This document shows positions 53,947 to 64,000 of a stretch of DNA of 64,000 nucleotides, piece after piece; within the stretch, counting starts at the first letter, position 1; each line of letters starts with the position of its first letter. A model generated the notes under the pieces. That model was not told the DNA's origin. It made no database searches and saw only the letters and a program-made list of their open reading frames with translations. The translations under genes and the position numbers were made by a program. The DNA lies in contig CAJNDS010002545.1 in the NCBI GenBank assembly GCA_905221605.1, forward strand, positions 137,501-201,500. The letters run 5' to 3'. This DNA comes from Symbiodinium natans. Taxonomy: Eukaryota; Sar; Dinophyceae; Suessiales; Symbiodiniaceae.

Positions 53947-55139
53947 TTAATTCGTCTTGGCCCCATTCGAGGTTCAGGCTCTTCAAACCTCTGGCCTTCC
54001 TTTATTGGGATCTTGGCTCTGCATTTGGGTCTCTCAAGCACAGGATTCCAGTTTAGGGTCTGAGGTTTGGAGGGGGGGGAGCTTACACGCGCATTTTCTT
54101 TTGGGTTTGAGTCAGTTTAAGGATGTAGCCTCAAAGCCCCAATCTCGCAGCCTTTGCCCGGACATGGGGTCCGTTGAAAGCATGTGCAGGGCTACCGGGC
54201 TACTTGCGCTTCAGGAAGCTTATATATAAGCCAGAACCCGCAAAGATCTGTGAAGCCAAGCCCGGCCAGTTACATCTGAAACTTTCTTGGGTTTCCTTAC
54301 GAAACCCTAATCCTGAACTCCGAATAGCCAAAACCCAACATCGCCCCTACACACTCGCGCAAACACTTGAGTTCTGGTTTGCGGGCCTTGCTGCGGAAGG
54401 CTGGATGCATGTGCTTCATCTCGCTGAGTGTGCAGAAAGGCCCCATCCCCCAAACACTGTCAACCCCATAAACCCTCTAAACTCCATAAACTCTCTCAAC
54501 CCCATAAGCCCAAAACCCGAAACACCCCTCCCCTCCCCCTCCCCCCAGGTGTTTCCTCCCCACGCCGAAGGCGCGAGCCGCGCCGTGCCTGGCGCCCCTG
54601 GAAGGCATGCAGGGACGTGGCCACCAACGCCTCTCTAGAGGAGTATTGGGGTCATTGGGGTTTAGGGTCGGTCTTGCATAGTGGATGGGGTTTGTTGGGC
54701 TTCAGACGGGTTCAGGGTGGACTTGATTGAGAATCTGTTCCTGAGGGAATTCAGGACGCATGCATGCAACACCTGAGTCACCTGAATAATCACCTGAAAA
54801 AGAAGCTAACGCAGGAGCCAAACATTGACTGATTTCATCCCTTGGTAATCCCTACATAGGTTTAACAATGCACTCCAAAGTGCCTACTCTACTCAAATAA
54901 ACCGTATATACTCTAAGCTCGACACCGAATGTGCGCCATACCTGATACTAAATCCTAAAATCTGTATACCAAAAGGGGCTACATCCAATATTCCCTGAAC
55001 CCGAAAGCCCAAAAACTCTAAACCTTAAATACTCAAAAACCTTAAAGCCCTGAACCCTAAACCCCGAATAGCCTGCATACCGAATACAGCCAAATATGCC
55101 CTATAACTCCCTAATATGCTGAATGCACCCTATTCTACC

Positions 55140-55233
55140 CCTAAACCCTAAACCCTAAACCCTAAACCCTAAACCCTAAACCCTAAACCCTAAACCCTAA
55201 ACCCTAAACCCTAAACCCTAAACCCTAAACCCT
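55140..55233. repeat. Telomere-type repeat block, CCCTAAA orientation
   Basis: About 13 perfect copies. Confidence 0.96.
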
Positions 55234-55274
55234 CAAGCAACCTTCTACACCCTGCATACCCTAATGCACCCCTT

Positions 55275-58200
55275 CTGTAAGCAAACCGCGCCGCCTTGCG
55301 CATCTCTTGGGAAGGACGCAGTGCCTTCTTTTGCGGTATATCGGGTTTTAGGGTTTAGGGCAGGGTTAATTGTTTATGGCATATATAGGGCGAAATAGAA
55401 CGACATGGGGATTGTCATGATATTGGTAATGATTTCAGCTCCCTCGTCGAGTTGGACCATTGCACGCTCTGAGACTAGGTGCCGAAACTAAGAAACGACC
55501 CGGAAGCAGAGATGAAAATCCTGAACGCTAAGCCCGAAACTCTAAACCCCGCACCTCAAATCCTGAACCCTAAACCCGAAGCCCTAAACCCCACACCTCA
55601 AACCCAAACCCTGAAACCTTTGGGCCCGCTCCAGCACATGTAGGCCAGCAGGGTCTCATCGGGGCGGAGCGCCGCGTAGAAGTCCTGAGAATGTACCCTA
55701 AACCCTAAACACTAGACCCTAAACCCTCAACCTCGAACAGCCAAAGCCATGTTAACATGGGGGCGGTTGCTTCTACATTCGCCACTGCCCGCGTCGGAGG
55801 CGCCCTCCTCTAACCCTCACCCTAAACCCTGAACCTTAAACCCTGAACCCTAAACCCTAGACCCTGAACCCTGACCCTGAAGCCTAAACCCAATCCCTGG
55901 GGGGCCCCTCACAAAAACGCCCCAGACGCTGCCAGCTTGGGTTTCAACCCTCCCCCTCCCCCCCCCCCCAAACTCCGTCGCCCTGACATGACTACTTGAT
56001 TGAGGGGCAAAATGCTCTGTGGCTTACTTCAAGGCTCATGGATCTTTTAATTTAAGCAGAGATCAATCGGTTTGGGCAGAAATCAATCGGTTTGGGAGGT
56101 TGAGGGCAGCATTGGGGTGTTAGTGCTGGGGCGGAGGCTTGTGAGGTTATAATTAGGAGCTTGACCCCAAGGCGCCATAAATGATGGCACCTTGGGCGGC
56201 GCCCTGGTTTAGGGTTTGCGGTTGAGGGTTTTGAGACTGACCTCTTCACATAAAGCCCTAAAGACCCGAAAACACAAACTCCATCAGGTCTGAGCTCCCC
56301 CCCGCCCTGCAGGCCGTCATTCATCTCCTGCCAAGCCGGTGGCTGCACCGGTGGCGGCGGCGGTGGTGGCGGCGGCTGCGCCGCAAAAGTGGGGGCAGGA
56401 TACGCGGGGGCCTCGGATCTCAAGCAGTCTTGAGGTTGATTTCAGCATGGGGCTTGGTGCACCAAAAGCCAGTGGACACCTCCCCCTGAGCTACATATTA
56501 TATATATATATATTTATATTTATTTATGTATTTATTTATTTATTTATATTTATTTAATGATGTTGCTATTATATATGTATATGGATACCCCACATCAACT
56601 TACTGCACCCCCAGGCCCTGCACCCGCCTGTGCCCCACCCGCCCTCCCCCTAACTAACACCTGAAAAGTGGCGGGTATCAGATTCCTGAGGCCGAGGGTG
56701 TCAAGCCCAACGGTCCTCAAGAGTATTGGTGAATTCGGGCAACCCGAATACCTGTCGAACCCTGAACCCTGGCCCTGGATCCGATCCTGAATAAAACCGA
56801 AGCTCTAAAAAGGTTGATTCAACTCAGCCCCTTTCTTGGCATCCTCAGCTGCTGTTTGGGTTTAGGGATGTGAGCTTGTGGAGCTGAGGATTTATGGGGT
56901 TTAGGGTTTAAGGTCGGCCCGAGGATCAGGACGCTGGGATATTAGAGAGGGCACCTTCAGCTCCAAAGGTTTAGGGTTTAGGGTTTAGGGTTTGGGGTTT
57001 AGGGTTTAGGGTTTAGGGTTTAGGGCTTGGGTTTACGGTTTAGGGTTTAGGGTTTAGGGTTGCCGGTAAGCCCTACGCGTAATGCCAGGCATCGCGGCGA
57101 TTGGCAGGACGAAATGGCGAAGAAGAGCGCACGCGACGAAGGCGCGGCTGCTCTTCACTCACCTGGCGTAGGGGTTAGGGGTTGACTGCAGGGGTTTTAG
57201 GGTTTAGCGTTTAGGGGTTCGACGGTGACAAGGATGCTTCCGATAGGTATTACTGCTACGAGTATGTGTTTCTGATTCCTTCCTGGCGGTTGCGGGATGC
57301 GGGATCTGTGTGTGATTGGGGAGTCGGCTGATGGATTTCACGGATGAACCCCAGCATCACTGTTCGGAGTTGACCCTTTAGGCGATATAGGGTTCAGACA
57401 TTCCCAAGGCCAGACCACATGTTTCCTTTTTGCCATTGCTGGAGTCAAACACTCAGAAGGGCTTTGGGACTCTGAACGTGATTACCTGAAGCCCTCATAA
57501 GAATCCTGAGCTCTATACGCCCTAAGCCCTAAACCGTACCTCGGTTTGCCCCGGCCTGGATAAAGGTGCGCGCGTAGACGAGCTGCATTGCCGAATGATG
57601 CGAAAGCTGGCTAAACTTCTACCTGGCCCCTGCGAGGGAAAAGCGGCGGCGCGGTGCACCCAGCGTGGGGTTTACAGGGTTTAGGGTTTATGAGGTTTAC
57701 AGGGTTCTAAGGGTGTGTTCGGTATTTAAGGCTTAAGGCTTGGGGGGTTTACAGATCGGGTTCATAGGGTTTAGGGCGGAACCAAATGGACCAAACCCCT
57801 GTACCTAGAATGAAAGATAATCAAAGGAGGGAAACCGCAGCGGCAACCGGTAGAACACGTGCCCGCATCCCAGACAAACAAACAGATCCAGCCCGACACG
57901 CGGCGCCTGCGACATTCCATCCTTTGCAGAATGCGCGGAATGGATTGTGGGTGTAGAGGGTTTGGGGGATGTGCAAGTTCAGGTTCTGTCAGGTTGCTAC
58001 ATGAGTCTGGGGTTCAAGTCAGCCTTTGCTTTTACAGCCTGCTCTGGGCATGAACTACCTCATCTTGCAACGCTGGCCATCGCACTGCTGATCTAACCCC
58101 ACGTGCCAAAATTCCCAAGGCCCAACCCGCCAGAACCCACTGTCTCACAAAAATGCGGCTGTGGCTCCAAGTCAACCGCGTGACAATCTCCAACTAAATT

Positions 58201-61200
58201 ACACACTGAACACGATCAAATCTTACATGGGCAAGCTTGCCAAAAAGTAGGGACCATTCCCGTCGGCATGGCTGAGAGAAACCTGTAAAGTTAATTTGTG
58301 GATTTAAATCGTCGCCTGCGGTGCCATGGCAGCAGCAGACAGAGCGGTCGTGCTTTCAAAAGCGACCCAACGACAATACGCACCGCATCAAGGAACTGAC
58401 ATGTTGGCCCCCATTGAGGGTGTGCTTATGCTCGTTTTGGCCACGTGTTGGCATGTCCGGCCGACGCGCAAATGATCGACCCGAGCAGCTGCGCAGCAAA
58501 ATGGATACAAACGGCATCACACCGCAAAGCGCCATGCACGATGCCACATGTGTCACACACGCACGAACCTGGCACCTTCGAGAAGAGCTGCGTAGCTTGG
58601 AGCTGTAGCTAACGGTTTTCACGACCATGCTTGATGGGCTTGCAGGATGGCGGGTGTTGGATGGTTCGGGTTGAGGACTCGGTAATCCGGCATCGCGGCG
58701 TAGCGGCTCGTTATCTCGGCCCCAAGGTGGAGCTACACATGGAAATCAACGAACCAAAACTTCAAGATCCCTCGGCCCGGTCTAGACTTCCGTTTTCCGA
58801 CGCTGCTTTGGCATCCTCCACCGGCGCTTGCAAGGTTTCCATTTTCTGGAGAGGGGTTTCGGGTTTCGGGTTGAGGGGCTTTGGTCAGGGTTTGGGTCCT
58901 ATAGTGTATGGGGAATAGGGCTTAGGGTCTATAGGGTTTTGTCTGTAGGGGGGACGCTCCATCAATCTTCTTTTAACAGCGATAGGAACCCGAAAATACT
59001 TCAAGGAAATTCCTTCATGAAAGGATACTGGACCCACTGAGAGCCTAAGCCAAGGGCTTAGGTTGAAGGCTCAAGGCTTTGGGGTTTTGCTTTACGGCTT
59101 GGCTCTTCCCTAAACCCGAAACCACGAATCCTTGGCACCTTGTGTGTCTACGTGTTTAGATGTACAGTATGTTAAATCAGCTGTAAGGTAAAGGAGACTT
59201 GAGGAATTCCGTAGGTTTCAGATTCAAGTAGGTTTGGAGGCTCTTAGAAGTTAAGGGGAAAACCTTCCTGTAGATCCTGTAAACCCTGTACACCCTAAAT
59301 AGCCCTAAAAGTTGCGCTAAAGGTCCTAAAGCCCCCAAACCCTGAGAACCCGAACCGGCCCTACCCCCCACCCCCCCCCCCAAAAAAAAAAAAATAAATA
59401 AATAATAAATATATTTAAAAAAAAATATATATATATATATATAGCCCTCAGCATCCGCCAGCGGCGGCTGCGCCGTGCTGAAGTCACCGAGGCGTCTCGC
59501 AGCCACGGCCCGGCCCAGCCTTGCGGTCCAAAAGTTGGCTTTTCAGAGCGTGGTGCTCTAGGGTCTCTGGGGTTTCGGGCTTTGCGTAAGTTGGCGTCCT
59601 GTAAGTGCGGCTCAACCCCGCCTTCTGATTTGGGATTGGGGGGGAGGGTTCAGGGTTTTAGGGTTTTAGGGTTTTAGGGTTTTAGGGTTTTTGGGTTTTT
59701 GGGTTTCAGGGTTTCAGGGCTTCAGGATTTTAAGCTTTAGGGCTTTAGGGTTGTTGGGGACCCGGCTTTCGGGCTTAGGGTTCAGGCACGGTTCAGGGAC
59801 AGACCTATACAGCCTAATGTTCGAAGAGAAAGGGGGGAGGTCTGTTGGCCCAAGTGGGGCTGGGAGTGTCGGTTCTTCGCACCTTACCCGGTTTGGGGGG
59901 CTTTGCGGCTTAGGATGTAGGCTGTAGGGGATGGTGCTGAGGGTTTTGCGTCTAGGCATTTTTTGGGCTGAGGGTTCCGGACTTTCCTCTAGGATCTGTG
60001 CTTGAGGTTTGTTTCTAGTTTAGCGTACAGGGTTTATGTTTAAGGTTTAGGGTTAGGGTGTTGGGTTTAGGGTTTAAAGGGTTTAGGGTTTAGGGTGTTG
60101 GGTTTAAGGTTTAGGGTCTAGGGTGTTGGGTTTAGCTTTTGGGGTTGAGGGTTTAGGGTTTAGGTGTTGGGTTTAGTGTTCAGGTGTTGAGTTTGGGGTT
60201 TAGGGTGTTGGGTTTGGGGCTTAGGGTTTAGAGTTTTAGGGTTTAGGGTTTAGGGTTTAGGGTTTAGGGTTTAGGGTTTAGGGTTTAGGGTTTGGGGTTT
60301 AGGCTTTAGGCTTTAGAGTTTAGGGTTTCCGGCGGAGGCTTCCGCCGCCTCCGCCAGCTCTTCGCGCGCGCGGAGGACCCAGACCATGCCTTCCGGACCT
60401 TAGGAACACTGGGTTTAAAGTTCCCCTCTGCTATGCAATTTAGGGTTTAGGGTTTAGGGTTTGGGGTTTAGGGTTTAGGGTTTAGGGTTAAGGGTTTAGG
60501 GTTAAGGGTGAAGGGTTTAGGGTTTAGGGTTAAGGGTTAGGGGTTTAGGGTGTGGGGTTTAGGGGTCTGGACCTTGCCTCAGGAAACACTGTTCGGGGTT
60601 AAGGGTTTAGGGTTTGGGGTTTGAGGTTATGAGCTTAGGGTTATGGTTAAGGGCGTAGGGTTAAGGGTTTAGGGCTAAAAGTTAAAGGTTAAGGGTTAAG
60701 CATTTAAGGGTTTAGGGCTTTAAGGCTTAAGGGCTTAGGGAAGTGATTTCCTAATGGTTTCCCGAGGAAAGGTCCGAAACCCTAAACCCTAAACCCTTTA
60801 CCCTAAACCCTAAACCGTTTTAGGGTTTAGGGTTTAGAGTTTGGGTTAAGGGCTAAGGGCTTTAGGGTTAGGGGTTTGGGATTCAGCGCCCCGGACTTTT
60901 CCTTAGGAAACCATTAGGGTTTAGGGTTTAGGGTTAAGGATGTAGGGTTTAGGGTTTAGGGTTTAGGGTTTCGGACCTTTCCTCGGGAAACCATTAGGAA
61001 ATCACTTCGGTTTGGGGTTTAGGTTTTAGGACTTAGGGTTTAGGGTGCTTAGGGTTTAGGGTTTAGGGTTTAGGGTGTTTAGGGTTTATATAGGGTTTAG
61101 GATTTAGGGCTTAGGGCGTTTAGGGTTTAGGGTTTGGGGTTTGGGATTGGGCCTGTGAGCACAAGGTTTTGGGTTTTCGGGTCTCGAAGTTTTTCGGGTC

Positions 61201-63190
61201 ATGGCGTTCAGCTTAGAGTTTTCGAGTTCAAGGTTTGAGGGTTGACGGTTGAGGGTTGAGGGTTTAGGGTTTAGGGTTTAGAGTTCAATTGGGTTGGGAA
61301 TTTACGGTTTAGGGTTTAGGGTTTAGAGTTTAGGCTTTAGGGTTTAGGGTTTAAGGGTTTGGGGCTTGAGGGTTTAGGGGTTAGGGTTAGGGGTATTGGG
61401 TTTAGGGCTTTTAGGCAGAGGGCTTCTAGAATTTCTAGGGCTTATAGGGTTTAGGGTGTAGCTTTAGGTTTTGGGCTTGAGGTTTAGGGTTTAGGATTTA
61501 GGTTTAGAGTTTCTTGTTTAAATTTAGGGCTTAGGGTTCGAGAAAAAAAAGGGTTCAGGCTGCAAGAGTTAGGACGAAGGGTTGGAGGTGATGCCCTTTG
61601 GGAAGCGTTGTCTGCCGTGTTCTAGAGAGTTTAGGCTTTAGGCCTTAGGGTTTAGGGTTTGGGGCTCCGGGTTTATATAGGGTCTTGGGTTTTGGGTTTT
61701 GGGTTTAGGGTTTAGGGTGTTGGGTTTAGGGCGATGGGTCGCGGTCCAGGGTCTAGGGTTTCGGGCTCACTCAGTTACCCAACAACCCATTGAAGAAAAA
61801 AAAAATCAAACTTTCCTTTTCCAGCTGTTTATAACCAGGGAACTGAGTTCAGAATGTAACTGACTCCTCCCGGAGAAGCCTATGCTGCTTTCTTCCAGGG
61901 GCCAGAAGGGTTTAGGGTTTAGGGTTTAGGGTTTAGGGTTTAGGGTTTAAGGACTTGGAGCTCTGATGGTTTTTTGGATGTGGAGCTCTGATGGCTGTTG
62001 GACTTGGAGATCTTATGGGTTTGAGAATTTACAGCTCGCAGAGTTGAGCGTTTAAGGTTTAAGGTTTAGGGTTTAGGGTTTAGGGTTTAGGGTTTAGGGT
62101 TTAGGGTTTAGGGTTTAGGGTCTAGCGTTTAAGGTTTAGGGGCCACCGCAAACCCGAACCAAACAAAACATAAAGACTTAGGTCCAGGAACCCTAAAACC
62201 GCAAAGCTCATGGCGTGAGAAAAGCAAGCATGTAAGCACCCCCCCCAAGCACCCCAAGCACCCCAAGCACCCCCAGCACCCCCAACACCCCCAACACCCC
62301 CAACACCCCCAACACCCCCAACACCCCAAGCACCCCAAGCACCCATAGCACACCAAGCACCCCAAGCACCCCAAGCACCCCAAGCACCGCCAGCACCCCC
62401 AACACCCCCAACACCCCCAACACCCCAAGCACCCCAAGCAACCCAAGCACCCCAAGCACCCCAAGCACCCCAAGCACCCGAGCACCCCAAGCACCCACCC
62501 CAAGCACCCCCAAGCACCCCCAAGCACCCCAAGCACCCCAAGCGTACCGCAACACCCCAACACCCCCAACACCCCCAACACCCCCAACACCCCCAACACC
62601 CCAAGCACCCCCCAAGCACCCCAAGCACCCAAGCACCCAAGCACCCCAAGCACCCCAAGCACCCCAAGCACCCCAAGCACCCCAAGCACCCCAAGCACCC
62701 CAAGCACCCCAAGCACCCCAAGCACCCCAAGCACCCCAAACACCCCAAACACCCCAAACACCCCAAACACCAAACCCGAAATCCTAAACTGAAAGCCCGA
62801 AATCCTAAACCCATAAACCTTAACCGCCAAAATCTAGCTACTGAAGGCTGAACCTACAAACTCCAAACTTCACCGAGAGGCCGTGGGCTTTGCTTCTTGG
62901 CAGCATCAACACGGGCCATGCGGCTTAGGGCGTTGATGTTTGGGTTAAGGTTTAAGTTTTAGGGTTTTAGGGTTTAGGGTTTAGGGGCTCAGGCTTTAGG
63001 ATTATGGTTCTTGGGCTACAGGCTTTAACAGGTTTTAGGCTTTAGGTTTTGGGCTTAAGGCTTCGAGGTAATCTCTGTGACAAGGTTTTCGAGCTTGGCT
63101 TGAGGTCAGGGGCTGAAGGTTTGGGCATTGCAAAATCAGTCCTGCATCTACTTTGCAGCTGTAAGGAGTCGGTTTTGCTCCAGGTCGCAG
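55275..63190 (-). CDS. Unrecognised split gene (exon-like islands)
   Basis: Minus-strand open islands: about 63190-63145 (LCDLEQNRLLTAAK), 62945-62880 (INALSRMARVDAAKKQ), 60390-60325 (EGMVWVLRAREELAEAAEAS), 59530-59450 (AVAARRLGDFSTAQPPLADA), 58840-58765 (METLQAPVEDAKAASENGS and on to a TGA), 57600-57545 (MQLVYARTFIQAGANR), 57165-57085 (QVSEEQPRLRRVRSSSPFRP), 56410-56290 (a run of nine prolines then VQPPAWQEMNDGLQGG), 55960-55915 (ETQAGSVWGVFVRG), 55810-55760 (EEGASDAGSGECRSN), 55690-55625 (DFYAALRPDETLLAYMCWSG) and 55330-55275 (ALRPSQEMRKAARFAYRRG). The TGA near 58.77 kb may divide two genes. No domain was recognised. Confidence 0.38.
56497..56575. repeat. AT-rich microsatellite (TATA, TTTA)
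   Basis: (TA)n followed by (TTTA)n and mixed TTTATA units. Confidence 0.9.
60000..61560. repeat. Extended degenerate telomere-type region
   Basis: Over 1.5 kb is almost entirely TTTAGGG-like in one orientation with many variants (TTGGGTTTAGGG, TTAAGGG, TTTAGGGTG) and only two unique islands, at 60320-60390 and 60560-60600. It looks like an old, decayed tract. Confidence 0.9.
62066..62122. repeat. Telomere-type repeat block, TTTAGGG orientation
   Basis: Eight copies ending close to the 9-bp minisatellite. Confidence 0.94.
62236..62770. repeat. CACCCCAAG nonamer minisatellite
   Basis: About 58 nonamers, mainly CACCCCAAG with a CACCCCCAA variant in clustered sub-blocks, over 530 bp. Long minus-strand frames read LGCLGC, VLGVLGV or GAWGAW because 9 is a multiple of 3. 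They lack any non-repeat domain and are not accepted as genes. Confidence 0.97.
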
Positions 63191-63197
63191 AGCTTAC

Positions 63198-63335
63198 TCG
63201 GGTTTAGGGTTTAGGGTTTAGGGTTTAGGGTTTAGGGTTTAGGGTTTAGGGTTTAGGGTTTAGGGTTTAGGGTTTAGGGTTTAGGGTTTAGGGTTTAGGG
63301 TTTAGGGTTTAGGGTTTAGGGTTTAGGGTTTGGGG
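63198..63335. repeat. Telomere-type repeat block, TTTAGGG orientation
   Basis: About 19 perfect copies running into TTTGGGG and TTTTGGG variants, directly beside the exon-like island 63145-63190. Confidence 0.96.
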
Positions 63336-63474
63336 TTTGGGGTTTGGGGTTTGGGGTTTTGGGGTTTTGGGTTTTGGGTTTACGGTTTAGGTATCTCAGC
63401 GTGCTTTCGCAGTCGAAGCTTGAGATTGAGGGGCCGCATTTGAGGTAGGGTCTTCATTTTTAGTATCCCCAAAA

Positions 63475-63562
63475 GGACATTAAGGGTTTAGGGTTAAGGG
63501 TTTAGGGTTAAGGGTTTAGGGTTGGGGTCTTTATTATTAGTATCCCCAAAAGGACATTAAAC
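63475..63562. repeat. Short duplicated unit with TTAAGGG heptamers
   Basis: GTATCCCCAAAAGGACATTA occurs at 63462 and again at 63540, separated by alternating TTTAGGG and TTAAGGG. Confidence 0.85.
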
Positions 63563-64000
63563 CTACACTCCCCAGAGGATTCCTAAGGAAACCCTATTTA
63601 CACTCACCAAAACGGTAGTACAGACCCTACTTCATATAGGCGCATGGACAGCCTACATCTTCAACCCTTGACCCCCTAAACTCCTAGATCCCACTGAACC
63701 CCACTACCCTAAACACTAAACCCGAAACCCTAAACCCTAAACCCTCAACCCCAGTAGCCGTAAAACCTGAGTCCGAAACCCTAACCCCTAAACGCTAAAC
63801 CCTAAACCCTAGACCCTCAACATTCAACCCACTACCCTAGACCCTTACTCTGTGACCTATTTCCCTGTTCGGCTTCCCCGAAACCTCAACCCTAAATCCT
63901 GCACCCTACCACCCTACACCTGAACCCTAAGACCTACACAAGAAACCCTAAACCCTAAACCCTGTATAAACCCTATGCGGAGGTTCACAAGGAACTTCAG

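Noticed and set aside
62122..62830. Three overlapping minus-strand frames of 142-233 codons (LGCLGC, VLGVLGV, GAWGAW)
   Set aside because: All three frames are open only because the nonamer unit is a multiple of three; there is no non-repeat domain.

Overview
The window looks like nuclear DNA of a dinoflagellate (species not determined). Short blocks of the telomere-type heptamer TTTAGGG/CCCTAAA and its variants occur every kilobase or so, in both orientations, together with microsatellites, minisatellites and small inverted-repeat elements. Between the blocks lie islands of ordinary sequence, many of which hold a very short exon. Wherever coding can be recognised it is on the minus strand. 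Two genes were rebuilt by joining exons in frame. Most of their introns begin with GC or GA rather than GT and end in AG, which fits dinoflagellate splicing. The rebuilt genes are readings by eye, not transcript-supported models.

Layout from high to low coordinate, the direction of transcription: (1) 55.3-63.2 kb, exon-like islands of unrecognised product. (2) 43.1-50.6 kb, a probable secreted protein with a signal-peptide-like first exon and four cysteine-rich, PAN/Apple-like modules alternating A-B-A-B. (3) 33.6-42.0 kb, exon-like islands that may be the N-terminal part of the next gene. (4) 19.7-32.8 kb, a voltage-gated cation channel with S1-S6, pore loop and two C-terminal EF-hands, cut into at least 21 exons of 26-92 nt. 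(5) 11.0-18.1 kb, unrecognised exon-like islands ending in a stop. (6) 8.5-9.75 kb, an almost uninterrupted multi-spanning membrane protein. (7) 2.5-7.8 kb, unrecognised exon-like islands, some coiled-coil-like.

The genes show no obvious common pathway. The main interest is the intron biology: telomere-like repeats and TIR elements fill the introns, two copies of one TIR element start about 17-23 nt inside introns, and paralogous modules within the PAN-like gene differ in intron content. I saw no rRNA, tRNA or CRISPR array.
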